In this document: positions 43,524 to 51,892 of the stretch, piece after piece
How positions within the stretch are numbered: position 1 is the stretch's first letter
Layout: each line of letters begins with the position of its first letter
Assembly (NCBI GenBank): GCA_949948775.1
Contig: CATLHC010000003.1
Span: forward strand, 1 to 64,000
Direction: 5' to 3'
Source: an uncultured Oscillospiraceae bacterium
GTDB taxonomy: Bacteria > Bacillota > Clostridia > Oscillospirales > Oscillospiraceae
Length of the DNA stretch: 64,000 nucleotides
Made by a program: the position numbers and the translations under genes
The notes under the pieces: generated by a model
The model's input: the letters and a program-made list of their open reading frames with translations, nothing else
Database searches by the model: none
What the model was told of the DNA's origin: nothing

Positions 43524-44339
43524 TTACTCGACCTGTTCGATTGTCAGAGTGTAAGCGTCCATCCCAGGCAGGACGGACAAGATGGATTTCACCAGGGCTG
43601 CGGCTTCCTCGTCGGCTTTGGTGAGAAGCCCTTGGCCGATGGCTCGCTGTTCCATGATAAGCTTCTGCTCGGCAATAAACTCGTTATAATTATCAAATGT
43701 GACTTCGTTGAAAAGCCCGTTTTTTACCTCGACGACTGTGATGCTCTCTTGAGGGATGTTGTTGTCAGTGATCTGGCTGGGAGGCAGGGTGACGGTGATG
43801 GTTTGATTTTCATCATCTATGACAATATCAGCCTGACTTAAATCCACACCAGCTTTGATAGTCCCGTCGTAGGTTACAAGGATACTGTTCCCACTGAAGG
43901 GCCTTTCGATGCCCCATAGCCATGTTGCACTGCTTTCCCTTTTGTCTGCGTTGGTGTAGATGTATTCCTGTGTCACCAACTCTCGAATAGAGCCAAGCTG
44001 CTCCACCACGGTTTCACGGGTGATGATAGGAATCGTGGAGTGGGAATCGGCTTCCGGAGCCCTGTCTTTTAATGCTTCGATCAATTGATTTTGCCGCTCC
44101 AACTGTACTTCCTGCTGCTCAAGCTGTTCTTGCAGTTCCTTTTGGCTGTTATTAGAAAACCACAAAACCAACAACAGAATTACGAAAACAACTCCTACCA
44201 GTAAAATGACTGCTAATTTGCGGTGGTTCAAAACCCGTCTTATTGTTTTTGTAATTCCTTTTCTGCCATCTGTATCCTCGATAACTTCCCCCAAATCCTC
44301 ATCAAAGACATCTAAATCATACCTTTTGCGTGGTGCCAT
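43524..44339 (-). CDS. DUF4230 domain membrane-anchored protein
   Basis: A 271-residue protein with an acidic/basic cytoplasmic start, one membrane segment (about 44-63), a coiled-coil stretch rich in Gln/Glu/Leu (about 66-95) and a DUF4230-like outer domain (about 105-260: VVEQLGSIRELVTQEYIYTNAD, GTIKAGVDLSQADIVIDDENQTITVTLP). DUF4230 function is unknown. GGGAGG 7 nt before ATG 44339 sets the start. The gene is distinctly richer in AT than its neighbours, which hints at foreign origin. Confidence 0.82.
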   Translation of the reverse strand: MAPRKRYDLDVFDEDLGEVIEDTDGRKGITKTIRRVLNHRKLAVILLVGVVFVILLLVLWFSNNSQKELQEQLEQQEVQLERQNQLIEALKDRAPEADSHSTIPIITRETVVEQLGSIRELVTQEYIYTNADKRESSATWLWGIERPFSGNSILVTYDGTIKAGVDLSQADIVIDDENQTITVTLPPSQITDNNIPQESITVVEVKNGLFNEVTFDNYNEFIAEQKLIMEQRAIGQGLLTKADEEAAALVKSILSVLPGMDAYTLTIEQVE

Positions 44340-44487
44340 GTTAAGACCTCCCTGTTGTGTTCTTTGTTCGGACAACGTCCCCCCTAATAGTGCATGAAAT
44401 TTTTGCGAGTGAGAAATTTGCATTCCACCGCCGCCCCAGGGGGCTTGCGCCCCCGAGGCAGAGCTTGCGCTCCCAAGGACTGCGGGG

Positions 44488-44527
44488 GAAAACAAAAACG
44501 CAGAGCAGGGCGAACCCTACACTGCGT
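44488..44527 (-). terminator. Minus-strand terminator upstream of the DUF4230 gene
   Basis: Minus strand: ACGCAG and CTGCGT close a stem with an inner AGGG/CCCT and TTCG loop, followed by TTTTGTTTT. It ends the RNA unit started at about 44719. Confidence 0.75.
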
Positions 44528-44585
44528 AAGAAGCAAAGCTCTCATGCACACAACGGTGGGAAAACACAACAGCAAAACCCGCCCC

Positions 44586-44614
44586 TTGCGTGAAGGGCCG
44601 GAATGTCGTATAAT
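44586..44614 (+). promoter_or_regulatory. Weak plus-strand promoter inside the RNA unit
   Basis: TTGCGT, 17-bp spacer, TATAAT. If used it would give a short antisense RNA ending near the T-rich stretch at 44706-44718, or read into hflX. Confidence 0.35.
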
Positions 44615-44725
44615 ACCCATGTGGTGTGGCCGATATTGGCCATTGTGTAGGTGGTGCTCTCACCTGCGCAGGCTTGCGGGTGTTGGCGCACCCGCAAGCT
44701 GCCGCATTTTTGTTTTTCCAAGTCG

Positions 44726-44754
44726 ATTATAGCAGAAAGGCGTCGGCAATGCAA
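44726..44754 (-). promoter_or_regulatory. Promoter of the small RNA/leader unit
   Basis: Minus strand TTGCAT (44749-44754), 17-bp spacer, TATAAT (44726-44731). Confidence 0.75.
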
Positions 44755-44827
44755 GGGAAAAACCTAAGACCCGCTCTGTTTTGACACCCCAGGTATAAAT
44801 TGAAGAAAACGAGGTATTTTACCCTAT

Positions 44828-46090
44828 ATGTTTGACAAAACCCAAGTAAAAGAGATCAACCGGGCCATTTTGGTGGGCCTCAGCGCCCCCTGCCTCACCC
44901 GGGAGGAGAACGCCAGGTCGGAGTCCCTGGAGGAGCTGGCCGCCCTGCTGGACACGGCGGGGGGCGAGTGCCTGGCCACGGTGCTGCAAAACAAATCCGC
45001 CCCCGACCCCCGCACCTTCGTGGGCGAGGGCAAGGCGGCGGAAATCCGCGAGCTGGTTCAGAGCCTGGGGGCGGATATCGTCATCTTCGACAACCCCCTG
45101 TCCCCTTCTCAGCAAAGGGTGCTCACCGAGGAGCTGGGGGTGACGGTCATGGACCGCTCCGCCCTCATCCTGGACATTTTTGCCAAGCGGGCCAGGACCA
45201 GCGAGGGGCGCTTGCAGGTGGCCCTGGCCCAGTACAAATACCTCCTGCCCCGGCTCACTGGCATGTGGAAGCACCTGGAGCGCCAGGAGGGCGCCATCGG
45301 CACCCGGGGACCCGGCGAGACCCAGATGGAGACGGACCGGCGGATCATCCACCGGAAAATCGACAAGCTGGAGGCGGACCTAAAGGACGTGCGCCGGGTC
45401 CGGGCCACCCAGCGGGAGCGGCGGGAGAAAAATGAGGTCCCGGTGGTGGCCATCGTGGGGTATACCAACGCGGGCAAGTCCACCCTGCTCAACGCCCTCA
45501 CCGGGTCGGATATCCCGGCCAACGACCGGCTGTTTGACACCCTGGACACCACCACCCGGATGCTGGAAATTTCAGATACCTGCACCGTGCTGATTTCCGA
45601 TACCGTGGGTTTCATCTCCAAGCTGCCCCACCAGCTGGTGGACGCCTTCAAGGCCACCCTGGAGGAGCTGACCTTCGCCGACCTGCTCCTCCACGTCATC
45701 GACGCCTCCGATCCCCACTGGCGGGAGCAGGCCGAGGTGGTGGACAGGCTTATCCAGGAGCTGGGGGCCGCCGAGACGCCCCGGCTGGAGGTGTTCAACA
45801 AGTGTGACAAGTTCGTGGGGGACATCCTGCCCCACGGGGCGGACATGGTGTCCATCTCCGCCAAGACCGGGGCGGGGATTGATACCCTGCTGTCCGCCAT
45901 CGAGAAGCGGCTGGACGCCGGGGTACGCCGGGTGGAGCTGCGCCTGCCCTACGACAAGGGCGGGGTTCTGGACCAGCTCTACCGGGAGGCCAAGGTGGAA
46001 CGGGTGGACTACGGCGAAACCATTGAGGTCACCGCCCTGTGCGCCCCCAAGACGCTGGGGCAGGTGGCGGACTATCTGTCGGACCGCTGA
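44828..46090 (+). CDS. hflX: GTPase HflX
   Basis: A 420-residue ribosome-associated GTPase that splits stalled ribosomes. The N-terminal HflX domain (about 1-195) has DPRTFVGEGKAAEI and GTRGPGETQMETDRR. The G domain has G1 GYTNAGKST, G2 DTTTRM, G3 DTVGFISKLP and G4 NKCDK. The ribosome site (GAGG) is 13 nt from the ATG, longer than ideal. A TTGACA at 44781 lacks a good -10 box at 17 bp, so the promoter is unclear. Confidence 0.94.
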   Translation: MFDKTQVKEINRAILVGLSAPCLTREENARSESLEELAALLDTAGGECLATVLQNKSAPDPRTFVGEGKAAEIRELVQSLGADIVIFDNPLSPSQQRVLTEELGVTVMDRSALILDIFAKRARTSEGRLQVALAQYKYLLPRLTGMWKHLERQEGAIGTRGPGETQMETDRRIIHRKIDKLEADLKDVRRVRATQRERREKNEVPVVAIVGYTNAGKSTLLNALTGSDIPANDRLFDTLDTTTRMLEISDTCTVLISDTVGFISKLPHQLVDAFKATLEELTFADLLLHVIDASDPHWREQAEVVDRLIQELGAAETPRLEVFNKCDKFVGDILPHGADMVSISAKTGAGIDTLLSAIEKRLDAGVRRVELRLPYDKGGVLDQLYREAKVERVDYGETIEVTALCAPKTLGQVADYLSDR

Positions 46091-46104
46091 GGGAGGGCGC
46101 GGGT

Positions 46105-46731
46105 ATGGTGAGAGAGCTTGACCCTGGAGGACCCGGACGCTGGGCGGCCTTCGCCCTTTGGAAGAACGCCCCCCAGCCCATGGTCACCCTGTTCAAGACC
46201 CTGGACGTGACCCGGCTGGTCAAGCTGAGCCGGAGGCGGGGCCTGAAATTCAACATGCTGCTGTGCTGGTGCGTGGGCAGGGCGGCAGCCCAGACGGAGG
46301 AATTTTTTACCCTCCCCGTGGGGGATACGCTGATGCGGTACGACCGCCTGGCTGTCAGCACGGTGGTGATCCTGGCAAACGGGGACGTCAGTACCTGCGA
46401 CATCCCGTTTTCCGACAGCTTGAAGCAGTTCGAGCGGGACTACCTGTCCCTGACCGGACGGGTCCAGGCCAGCGGCGAACCCTATGACCTGAGCGGGAGC
46501 CATATGGTGGTCGGCACCTCCGCCCTGGCGGGGTATGACATTGACGGGGCGGTGAACGTCTACGCCGGGATCTACAACAACCCCTTTTTGATCTGGGGAA
46601 AGTACCGTAAAAAACTGTGGCGGTTGAAGCTGCCCATCTCCTTCCAGTTCCACCACGCCCAGATGGACGGCGTCCCCGCCGCCCGATTCCTGGACTGCCT
46701 CCAGGGGGAGCTCAACGCCCTGGGGGCATGA
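46105..46731 (+). CDS. CatA-like acetyltransferase (chloramphenicol acetyltransferase fold)
   Basis: A 208-residue protein of the CAT superfamily. The catalytic motif HHAQMDG (HHxxxDG) lies near residue 185, with upstream TLFKTLDVTRL, FNMLLCWCVGRAA and ILANGDVSTCDIPFSDS also typical. ATG 46105 follows GGGAGGG. It sits 14 bp after hflX, probably co-transcribed. Many CAT-like proteins of gut Firmicutes are not resistance enzymes, so the acceptor is left open. Confidence 0.82.
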   Translation: MVRELDPGGPGRWAAFALWKNAPQPMVTLFKTLDVTRLVKLSRRRGLKFNMLLCWCVGRAAAQTEEFFTLPVGDTLMRYDRLAVSTVVILANGDVSTCDIPFSDSLKQFERDYLSLTGRVQASGEPYDLSGSHMVVGTSALAGYDIDGAVNVYAGIYNNPFLIWGKYRKKLWRLKLPISFQFHHAQMDGVPAARFLDCLQGELNALGA

Positions 46732-46744
46732 GTGGACAAAACAG

Positions 46745-46776
46745 AGGAAAGCCCAAAATCCGGGCTTTCCTTTTTT
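46745..46776 (+). terminator. Terminator after the CAT-like gene
   Basis: A 10-bp stem AGGAAAGCCC / GGGCTTTCCT with a 7-nt loop and T-run. Confidence 0.9.
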
Positions 46777-46877
46777 GCTTTAGCGTGGTATACTAATTGG
46801 AACAGGGCTGTTCGCCGAAATGTTAAGATACAAAAAGTATAAATTACATAAAATATGACGATGAGGATAGAAGACAC

Positions 46878-47666
46878 ATGAAAATCGTGGTGAAAGTGGG
46901 CACCTCCACCCTGGCCCACCCCACCGGGCGGCTGAATATCCGCCGGGTGGAGGAGCTGGTGAAGGTGCTGTCCGATTTGAAAAACGGGGGACACCGGCTG
47001 GTGCTGGTGTCCTCGGGGGCCATCGGCATGGGGGTGGGCAAACTGAATTTGCCCGGCCGCCCGGCGGATATGCCCACCAAGCAGGCCGCCGCCGCCGTGG
47101 GCCAGTGCGAGCTGATGTACACCTATGACAAGCTGTTCGGGGAGTACAGCCACACCGTGGCTCAGCTGCTGCTGACGGCGGAGGATGTGAATTTCCCCCG
47201 GCGGCGGCAGAACTTTGAAAACGCCATCAACCGCCTGCTGGAGCTGGGCGTCCTGCCCGTTGTCAACGAGAACGACGCGGTGGCCACCGACGAGGTGGGC
47301 GTGTCCACCACCATTGGGGAGAACGACACCCTGTCCGCCATTGTGGCCCAGTGCGTGGGGGCGCAGCTGCTCATCCTGCTCAGCGACATCGACGGGCTGT
47401 ACACCGCCGACCCCCGCAGGGACGCCCATGCCGCCCTTATCCCCGAGGTGCGGGAGATCACCCCCGAGCTGCGGGCGTTGGCGGGCGCCCCCGGCTCCGC
47501 CCTGGGCAGCGGGGGGATGGCCACCAAGCTGAAGGCGGCGGAAATCGCCATGGCCTGCGGCTGCGACATGGTCATCGCCAACGGTCGGCACCCTGAGCTG
47601 CTGTATGACATCGCGGAGGGCCGGCACACCGGCACCCGCTTCATCGGAAGGAGAGAGGAAGCGTGA
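46878..47666 (+). CDS. proB: Glutamate 5-kinase (short form without PUA domain)
   Basis: A 262-residue amino-acid kinase. It has VVKVGTSTL at the start, [25 protein letters not shown] and [15 protein letters not shown], the substrate, phosphate and nucleotide signatures. It makes gamma-glutamyl phosphate, the first step of proline synthesis. It stops where the PUA domain of E. coli ProB (about 367 residues) would begin; PUA-less forms exist and can show altered proline inhibition. It overlaps proA by GTGA. Confidence 0.95.
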   Translation: MKIVVKVGTSTLAHPTGRLNIRRVEELVKVLSDLKNGGHRLVLVSSGAIGMGVGKLNLPGRPADMPTKQAAAAVGQCELMYTYDKLFGEYSHTVAQLLLTAEDVNFPRRRQNFENAINRLLELGVLPVVNENDAVATDEVGVSTTIGENDTLSAIVAQCVGAQLLILLSDIDGLYTADPRRDAHAALIPEVREITPELRALAGAPGSALGSGGMATKLKAAEIAMACGCDMVIANGRHPELLYDIAEGRHTGTRFIGRREEA

Positions 47667-48919
47667 CCACGCTGGAAATCCTACGGCGGGCCAAGGGCGC
47701 GAAGGGCGCCATGGCCCTGGCCGGCCCTGACGTAAAAAACGGCGCGTTAGCCGCCATGGCCAACGCGCTGGAGGAAAACGCCGCCGCCATTCTGGAGGCC
47801 AACGCCCTGGATTTGGAGGCGGCAAAGGGCACCATCTCCGACGTAATGCTGGACCGTCTGGTCCTCAGCCCGGAGCGAATCCGCGGCATGGCCGACGGTG
47901 TGCGGGAGGTGGAGGCCCTGGCCGACCCGGTGGGCCTGGTGCTCCGCCGGGAGGTGCGGCCCAACGGGCTGGTCATCGAAAAGACCTCCGTGCCCATGGG
48001 GGTGGTGGCCATCATCTATGAGAGCCGCCCCAACGTCACCTCCGACGCGGCGGCGCTGGCGCTGAAGGCGGGGTCCGCCTGCGTCCTGCGCTGCGGCAAG
48101 GAGGCCCACCGCTCCGCCGCCGCCATCGTGGCGGCTCTGCGTCAGGGCCTTACCACCGCCGGACTGCCCCAGGACGCGCTGGGGCTGGTGGAGGACACCT
48201 CCCGGCAGTCCGCCAACGAGCTGATGACCGCCTCCGGGCTGGTGGACCTGCTGATCCCCCGGGGAGGCGCGGGGCTGATCCGGGCCTGTGTGGACAACGC
48301 CACGGTTCCCGTCATTGAGACGGGCACCGGCATCTGCCACGTCTATGTGGACAAGGACGCGGACCTGGACATGGCCCTGACCATCATAGAGAACGCCAAG
48401 TGCTCCCGGCCCAGCGTGTGCAACGCCGCCGAGGTCTGCCTGGTCCATGAGGCCGTGGCGGAAACCTTCCTGCCCCGGCTGAGGGAGCGGCTGGTGGACG
48501 CGCGCGCCGCCCGGGGCCTGCCCCCAGTGGAGCTGCGGCTGGATGAAAAAGCCGCGTCTATCATCCCCGGCACCCTCGCCGGGCCGGATGACTTCGACAC
48601 CGAATTTTTGGACTATATCCTGGGTGTCAAGGTGGTGGACGGCGCGGACTCCGCCGCCGCCCACATCGCCGCCCACTCCACCGGCCACTCGGAGGCCATT
48701 GTCACGACAAACAAGGACACCGCCCACCGGTTTACCACCCTGGTGGACTCCGCCGCCGTGTATTGGAACGCCTCCACCCGGTTTACCGATGGAGGCGTAT
48801 TCGGGCTGGGGTGCGAGATGGGCATTTCCACCCAGCGGCTCCATGCCCGGGGACCCATGGGGCTGGCGGAGCTGTGCACGTATAAGTATGTTGTGAGGGG
48901 GACGGGGCAGGTGAGATAG
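47663..48919 (+). CDS. proA: Gamma-glutamyl phosphate reductase
   Basis: A 418-residue member of the aldehyde-dehydrogenase superfamily that reduces gamma-glutamyl phosphate to the semialdehyde for proline synthesis. It has [19 protein letters not shown], the catalytic Cys in [19 protein letters not shown], and the C-terminal [19 protein letters not shown]. It starts with GTG in a 4-bp overlap with proB. Confidence 0.96.
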   Translation: MTTLEILRRAKGAKGAMALAGPDVKNGALAAMANALEENAAAILEANALDLEAAKGTISDVMLDRLVLSPERIRGMADGVREVEALADPVGLVLRREVRPNGLVIEKTSVPMGVVAIIYESRPNVTSDAAALALKAGSACVLRCGKEAHRSAAAIVAALRQGLTTAGLPQDALGLVEDTSRQSANELMTASGLVDLLIPRGGAGLIRACVDNATVPVIETGTGICHVYVDKDADLDMALTIIENAKCSRPSVCNAAEVCLVHEAVAETFLPRLRERLVDARAARGLPPVELRLDEKAASIIPGTLAGPDDFDTEFLDYILGVKVVDGADSAAAHIAAHSTGHSEAIVTTNKDTAHRFTTLVDSAAVYWNASTRFTDGGVFGLGCEMGISTQRLHARGPMGLAELCTYKYVVRGTGQVR

Positions 48920-48930
48920 CCTCACCCGTT

Positions 48931-49455
48931 TCACACGGGGATGGTCAAAAAGGTGCGCACCGCCCCGCTCAGATCGGCAAACAGCGCCGCGTCCGGCGGG
49001 AAAAAGGTGAACCACACGATGAGCGCCCCCAGCAGGGCGGTGAGGATCACCGCCGCTTTGTCCGTCCCCGGCCACTCGCACAGCGGCCACAGGACCCTTG
49101 GCAGCAGAAAGCCCAGCGCCAGCAGAAGGAAGTACAGCGCCAAATCCACGATCAGACTCTCTCCCCGGAGGGCGATGTGGTAGAGATACCCCGTTCCCAG
49201 CATGGCGGCACAGGCCGCAAGGCCGCTGAGCAGCCAGGGGCTGCGGCCGGTTCCGCTCCCGCCCCGGCCCAGAAATAGAGATACGGCCAGCATAGGAAAG
49301 TAAATGAGCTTTACATGCTCCCAGATGCTCTCCCGCACCGGGGAGACGAGCGCCAGAACGGGGTTGGGGAACCATTGGAAGAGAAAGTGGAGCAGCACCC
49401 CTGCCGCCGCTGCCATCAGATAGGTGAAAATCAGCTTTTTGGTTGATTTTTCCAT
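48931..49455 (-). CDS. Hypothetical integral membrane protein (DUF6512-like)
   Basis: A 174-residue protein with about five membrane segments. SPVRESIWEHVKLIYFPML after the second segment is a conserved feature of a small Firmicute membrane family (DUF6512-type) of unknown function. ATG 49455 is chosen, with AGGTG upstream. It is convergent with proA, and only 11 bp separate the stops. Confidence 0.75.
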   Translation of the reverse strand: MEKSTKKLIFTYLMAAAAGVLLHFLFQWFPNPVLALVSPVRESIWEHVKLIYFPMLAVSLFLGRGGSGTGRSPWLLSGLAACAAMLGTGYLYHIALRGESLIVDLALYFLLLALGFLLPRVLWPLCEWPGTDKAAVILTALLGALIVWFTFFPPDAALFADLSGAVRTFLTIPV

Positions 49456-49538
49456 AGTCACACCTCGCTTTTCCCTACAAGGTATGATACGGACGGGGCA
49501 GACTATGTTAGAACCGGCCTCAATTTTTGTGCGTGTTT

Positions 49539-49545
49539 TGTCGAA
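49539..49545 (+). promoter_or_regulatory. 0A-box-like site upstream of spoIVB
   Basis: TGTCGAA, the Spo0A-binding heptamer, lies in the 377-bp gap between the divergent DUF6512 gene and spoIVB. The rest of the gap holds a hairpin at 49770-49799 and a CATATTA (49680-49686) that resembles a sigma-F/G -10 box without a good -35. Confidence 0.5.
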
Positions 49546-49832
49546 TTCTGTCCAAACTTATCCAGAAGCTCTGAAGGTTTCCAGCACAAAATGAGAAGAC
49601 CCTGGCCGGACGGCGATTGGCTGCGCGTTCCCTGTCAAACCCGCCTTACTTTCCCACGGTGAAAATCCGTCCCCGCCGCCATATTAACAGGGTGGGTGTT
49701 GGGGCGCCCGCAGAGCGTTTTTCTGCGGCAGCCCGGATACCCGCCAGTTTCAAAAAGGCGCGGTCAAGCGTATTCCTGCCCCGACAGGGGCGGGAATACC
49801 GGCCAAAGCCGCGCAAAAACAAAAGGCGGTGA

Positions 49833-50888
49833 ATGGATTTGAATGAAGAAGCCAGACCATTTATGGGGGCGGCGGTCCTGCGGTTTCTGGGGCTGCTGCT
49901 GGCGGCGGTGCTGACCGTGTGGTCCGCCGCGGCGCCGGCGTTTGCCGACGCGCCTGCGGTGATCCCCGTGGGGAAAGCTGTGGGCATTAAGCTCTTTTCC
50001 GACGGCGTGGTGGTGGTGGGCACCTCGGAGATTGCCACCGACGAGGGCAATGTGAACCCGGCCAAGGCCTGCGGGCTGAAGGAGGGGGACATCATCACCC
50101 ATATCAACTCCACTGAGGTGGACACCATTGAGGAGGTCTCCGCTCTGCTCCAAAAGCTGGAGGGAGAGGCCATGAGCATCCGAGCCATCCGGAACGATAA
50201 GCAGGTGCAGCTCACCGCCACGGCGGCGCTGTGTTCCGCCGACGGGGCCTATAAGCTGGGCGCTTGGATCCGGGACTCCATGGCCGGCATCGGCACGGTG
50301 ACCTTTTACTGCCCGGACACCGGGGCCTTCGGGGCGCTGGGCCACGGCATCAACGACGTGGATACCGCCCTGCTGATGCCCCTGGAGAGCGGCTCCATCC
50401 TGCCCGCCACCGTGGCGGGGGTGGAAAAGGGCAAAGCGGGCGACCCCGGTCAGCTCCAGGGGGTGTTTGACACCGACTCCACCCTGGGCTTGCTCCGTGC
50501 CAACACCAGCGGCGGCGTGTTCGGCGTGATGGCGGACAGCGGCTGGGTAGAGGGCGCGGCGGTGGAAGTTGCCCGGCGGGACGAGGTGCAGCCCGGGGAG
50601 GCCACCATTTTGTGCAATATCTCCGGCCAGCGGGTGGAGGAGTACGGCATCCAGATCTCCAAAGTGTTCGCGGAGAGCCAGGAGGACTGCCGGGACTACC
50701 TCATCAAAGTCACCGACCAGCGGCTGCTGGACGCCACCGGCGGCATTGTGCAGGGCATGAGCGGCAGCCCCATCCTGCAGAATGGGAAGATCGTGGGAGC
50801 CGTGACCCACGTTTTGGTGGACGACCCCACCAGCGGTTATGGGATCTACGTGGGGCGCATGCTCCAACAGTGCAATAACGAAGGGTAA
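49833..50888 (+). CDS. spoIVB: SpoIVB serine peptidase (S55), sigma-K checkpoint signal
   Basis: A 351-residue protein with a membrane-inserting N-terminus (about 12-38), a PDZ domain (about 65-125: [23 protein letters not shown]), and the S55 peptidase domain with [12 protein letters not shown] (catalytic His) and [24 protein letters not shown] (catalytic Ser in GMSGSP). SpoIVB is secreted from the forespore and triggers pro-sigma-K processing. Neighbouring spo0A is the usual arrangement in spore formers. Confidence 0.94.
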   Translation: MDLNEEARPFMGAAVLRFLGLLLAAVLTVWSAAAPAFADAPAVIPVGKAVGIKLFSDGVVVVGTSEIATDEGNVNPAKACGLKEGDIITHINSTEVDTIEEVSALLQKLEGEAMSIRAIRNDKQVQLTATAALCSADGAYKLGAWIRDSMAGIGTVTFYCPDTGAFGALGHGINDVDTALLMPLESGSILPATVAGVEKGKAGDPGQLQGVFDTDSTLGLLRANTSGGVFGVMADSGWVEGAAVEVARRDEVQPGEATILCNISGQRVEEYGIQISKVFAESQEDCRDYLIKVTDQRLLDATGGIVQGMSGSPILQNGKIVGAVTHVLVDDPTSGYGIYVGRMLQQCNNEG

Positions 50889-50928
50889 TTTTCGGTTTTT
50901 TGATTCCAAAATCACCATGCGACTTTGT

Positions 50929-50947
50929 TTCGACAGCGGATGTCGAA
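50929..50947 (+). promoter_or_regulatory. Inverted pair of perfect 0A boxes at spo0A
   Basis: TTCGACA (50929-50935) and TGTCGAA (50941-50947) are exact reverse complements separated by 5 bp, 31 bp before the -35 box. They predict Spo0A autoregulation. Confidence 0.8.
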
Positions 50948-50977
50948 GAAAACTTTGGTAAAATGTGGAAAACCTTC

Positions 50978-51006
50978 TTGCCATCTGGGGGAATCTGTGG
51001 TATTTT
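50978..51006 (+). promoter_or_regulatory. Promoter of spo0A
   Basis: TTGCCA, 17-bp spacer, TATTTT. A GAAT at 50991 might belong to an overlapping sigma-H promoter, but the spacing to a -35 is wrong by about 3 bp. Confidence 0.55.
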
Positions 51007-51076
51007 AAGGATACACCAAATTTTGGTAAAACAGAGCGTGAAACCTCAGGTCATGGACCGGAAAGGAATAGGGAAG

Positions 51077-51832
51077 ATGAGCGACAAGAAGAAAATCGTA
51101 CTGGCGGACGCCTCGGAGGAATTTCGTCAAATGCTGGCTGAAATGGTCCAGGGGGAGGCCGATCTGACCGTGTGCGCCCAGACAGGCAGCGGCGAGGAGC
51201 TGCTGGACCTGGTGGCGGTCCACAAGCCGGACGTGGTCATTATGGATCTGATGCTGTCCGGGATGGACGGGCTGGAGGTGCTGGAGGAGCTGGGAGAAAA
51301 CCGGCCCCGTGTGCTGGTGCTGTCCTCCTTCAATAACCCCTCCATTGCCGAGCAGGTGTCCCAGCGGGGCGGGGATTACTGCATGCTCAAGCCCTGCCGG
51401 ATGCAGTCGGTGATCAGCCGGACCCGGGAGCTGGCCGGCGGCAAGACGGGCACCCAGATTCAGGAGGAGACCTCCTCCCGGGACCTGGAGCGCCAAGTGA
51501 CGGCCATCATCCACGAGATCGGCGTGCCCGCCCACATCAAGGGCTACCAGTATCTGCGGGAGGCCATCGGCCTGGCCGTGGACGACATGGAGATCATCAA
51601 CGCCGTGACCAAGGTATTGTATCCGGCGGTGGCCAAGAAATTCAACACCACCGCCAGCCGGGTGGAGCGGGCCATCCGCCACGCCATCGAGGTGGCCTGG
51701 GACCGGGGCGATTTGGAGACGCTGCAGAAGTATTTCGGCTATACTGTTTCCAACGCCAAGGGCAAACCCACCAACAGCGAATTTATCGCCATGATCGCCG
51801 ACCGCATCTCCCTGAACGGGTCCCCGGCGTAA
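51077..51832 (+). CDS. spo0A: Sporulation master regulator Spo0A
   Basis: A 251-residue two-domain response regulator. The receiver (about 5-125) has phospho-acceptor D57 in VIMDLML and the LKP lysine. The DNA-binding Spo0A_C domain (about 145-250) has [19 protein letters not shown] and [15 protein letters not shown]. One oddity: the acidic pair reads ADASEE, so the second Asp of the usual ADDN is replaced by Ala-Ser followed by Glu residues. GAAAGGAATAGGG lies before ATG 51077. It activates sporulation genes after phosphorelay input. Confidence 0.96.
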   Translation: MSDKKKIVLADASEEFRQMLAEMVQGEADLTVCAQTGSGEELLDLVAVHKPDVVIMDLMLSGMDGLEVLEELGENRPRVLVLSSFNNPSIAEQVSQRGGDYCMLKPCRMQSVISRTRELAGGKTGTQIQEETSSRDLERQVTAIIHEIGVPAHIKGYQYLREAIGLAVDDMEIINAVTKVLYPAVAKKFNTTASRVERAIRHAIEVAWDRGDLETLQKYFGYTVSNAKGKPTNSEFIAMIADRISLNGSPA

Positions 51833-51841
51833 TAGGTTTTT

Positions 51842-51890
51842 CACAAAAAGGAGCGCCGCACCCAATTGCGGGTACGGCGCTCTCTTTGTG
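51842..51890 (+). terminator. Bidirectional terminator between spo0A and ahcY
   Basis: A long stem with core GAGCGCCG / CGGCGCTC, ACCC/GGGT inner pairs and an outer CACAAA / TTTGTG. Confidence 0.8.
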
Positions 51891-51892
51891 TG

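Larger units (their letters stand above)
44488..44719 (-). ncRNA. Candidate small RNA or attenuated leader (about 230 nt)
   Basis: Bounded by the promoter at 44726-44754 and the terminator at 44488-44527, with no convincing protein frame. It holds an 11-bp hairpin (GCTTGCGGGTG / CACCCGCAAGC), an AGGTG/CACCT hairpin, a GGCC/GGCC hairpin and an AAGGG/CCCTT pair. It may be an independent RNA or a leader whose terminator is sometimes read through into the DUF4230 gene 150 bp on. I do not recognise the family. Confidence 0.5.

Noticed and set aside
44384-44620. Minus-strand frames in the RNA unit upstream of the DUF4230 gene
   Set aside because: They lack ribosome sites, cross the terminator hairpin, and show no family motif; the promoter-terminator layout fits RNA better.
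44781-44799. TTGACA with TATAAA as hflX promoter
   Set aside because: The two boxes are only 7 bp apart, so they cannot form a normal promoter together.
46105-46731. Chloramphenicol resistance gene
   Set aside because: The CAT fold motif is present, but many CatA-like proteins are not resistance enzymes and nothing in the context supports resistance.
49680-49686. Sigma-F/G promoter for spoIVB
   Set aside because: CATATTA fits the -10 box but no GHATR-like -35 lies at 17-18 bp, so it is mentioned only as weak context.
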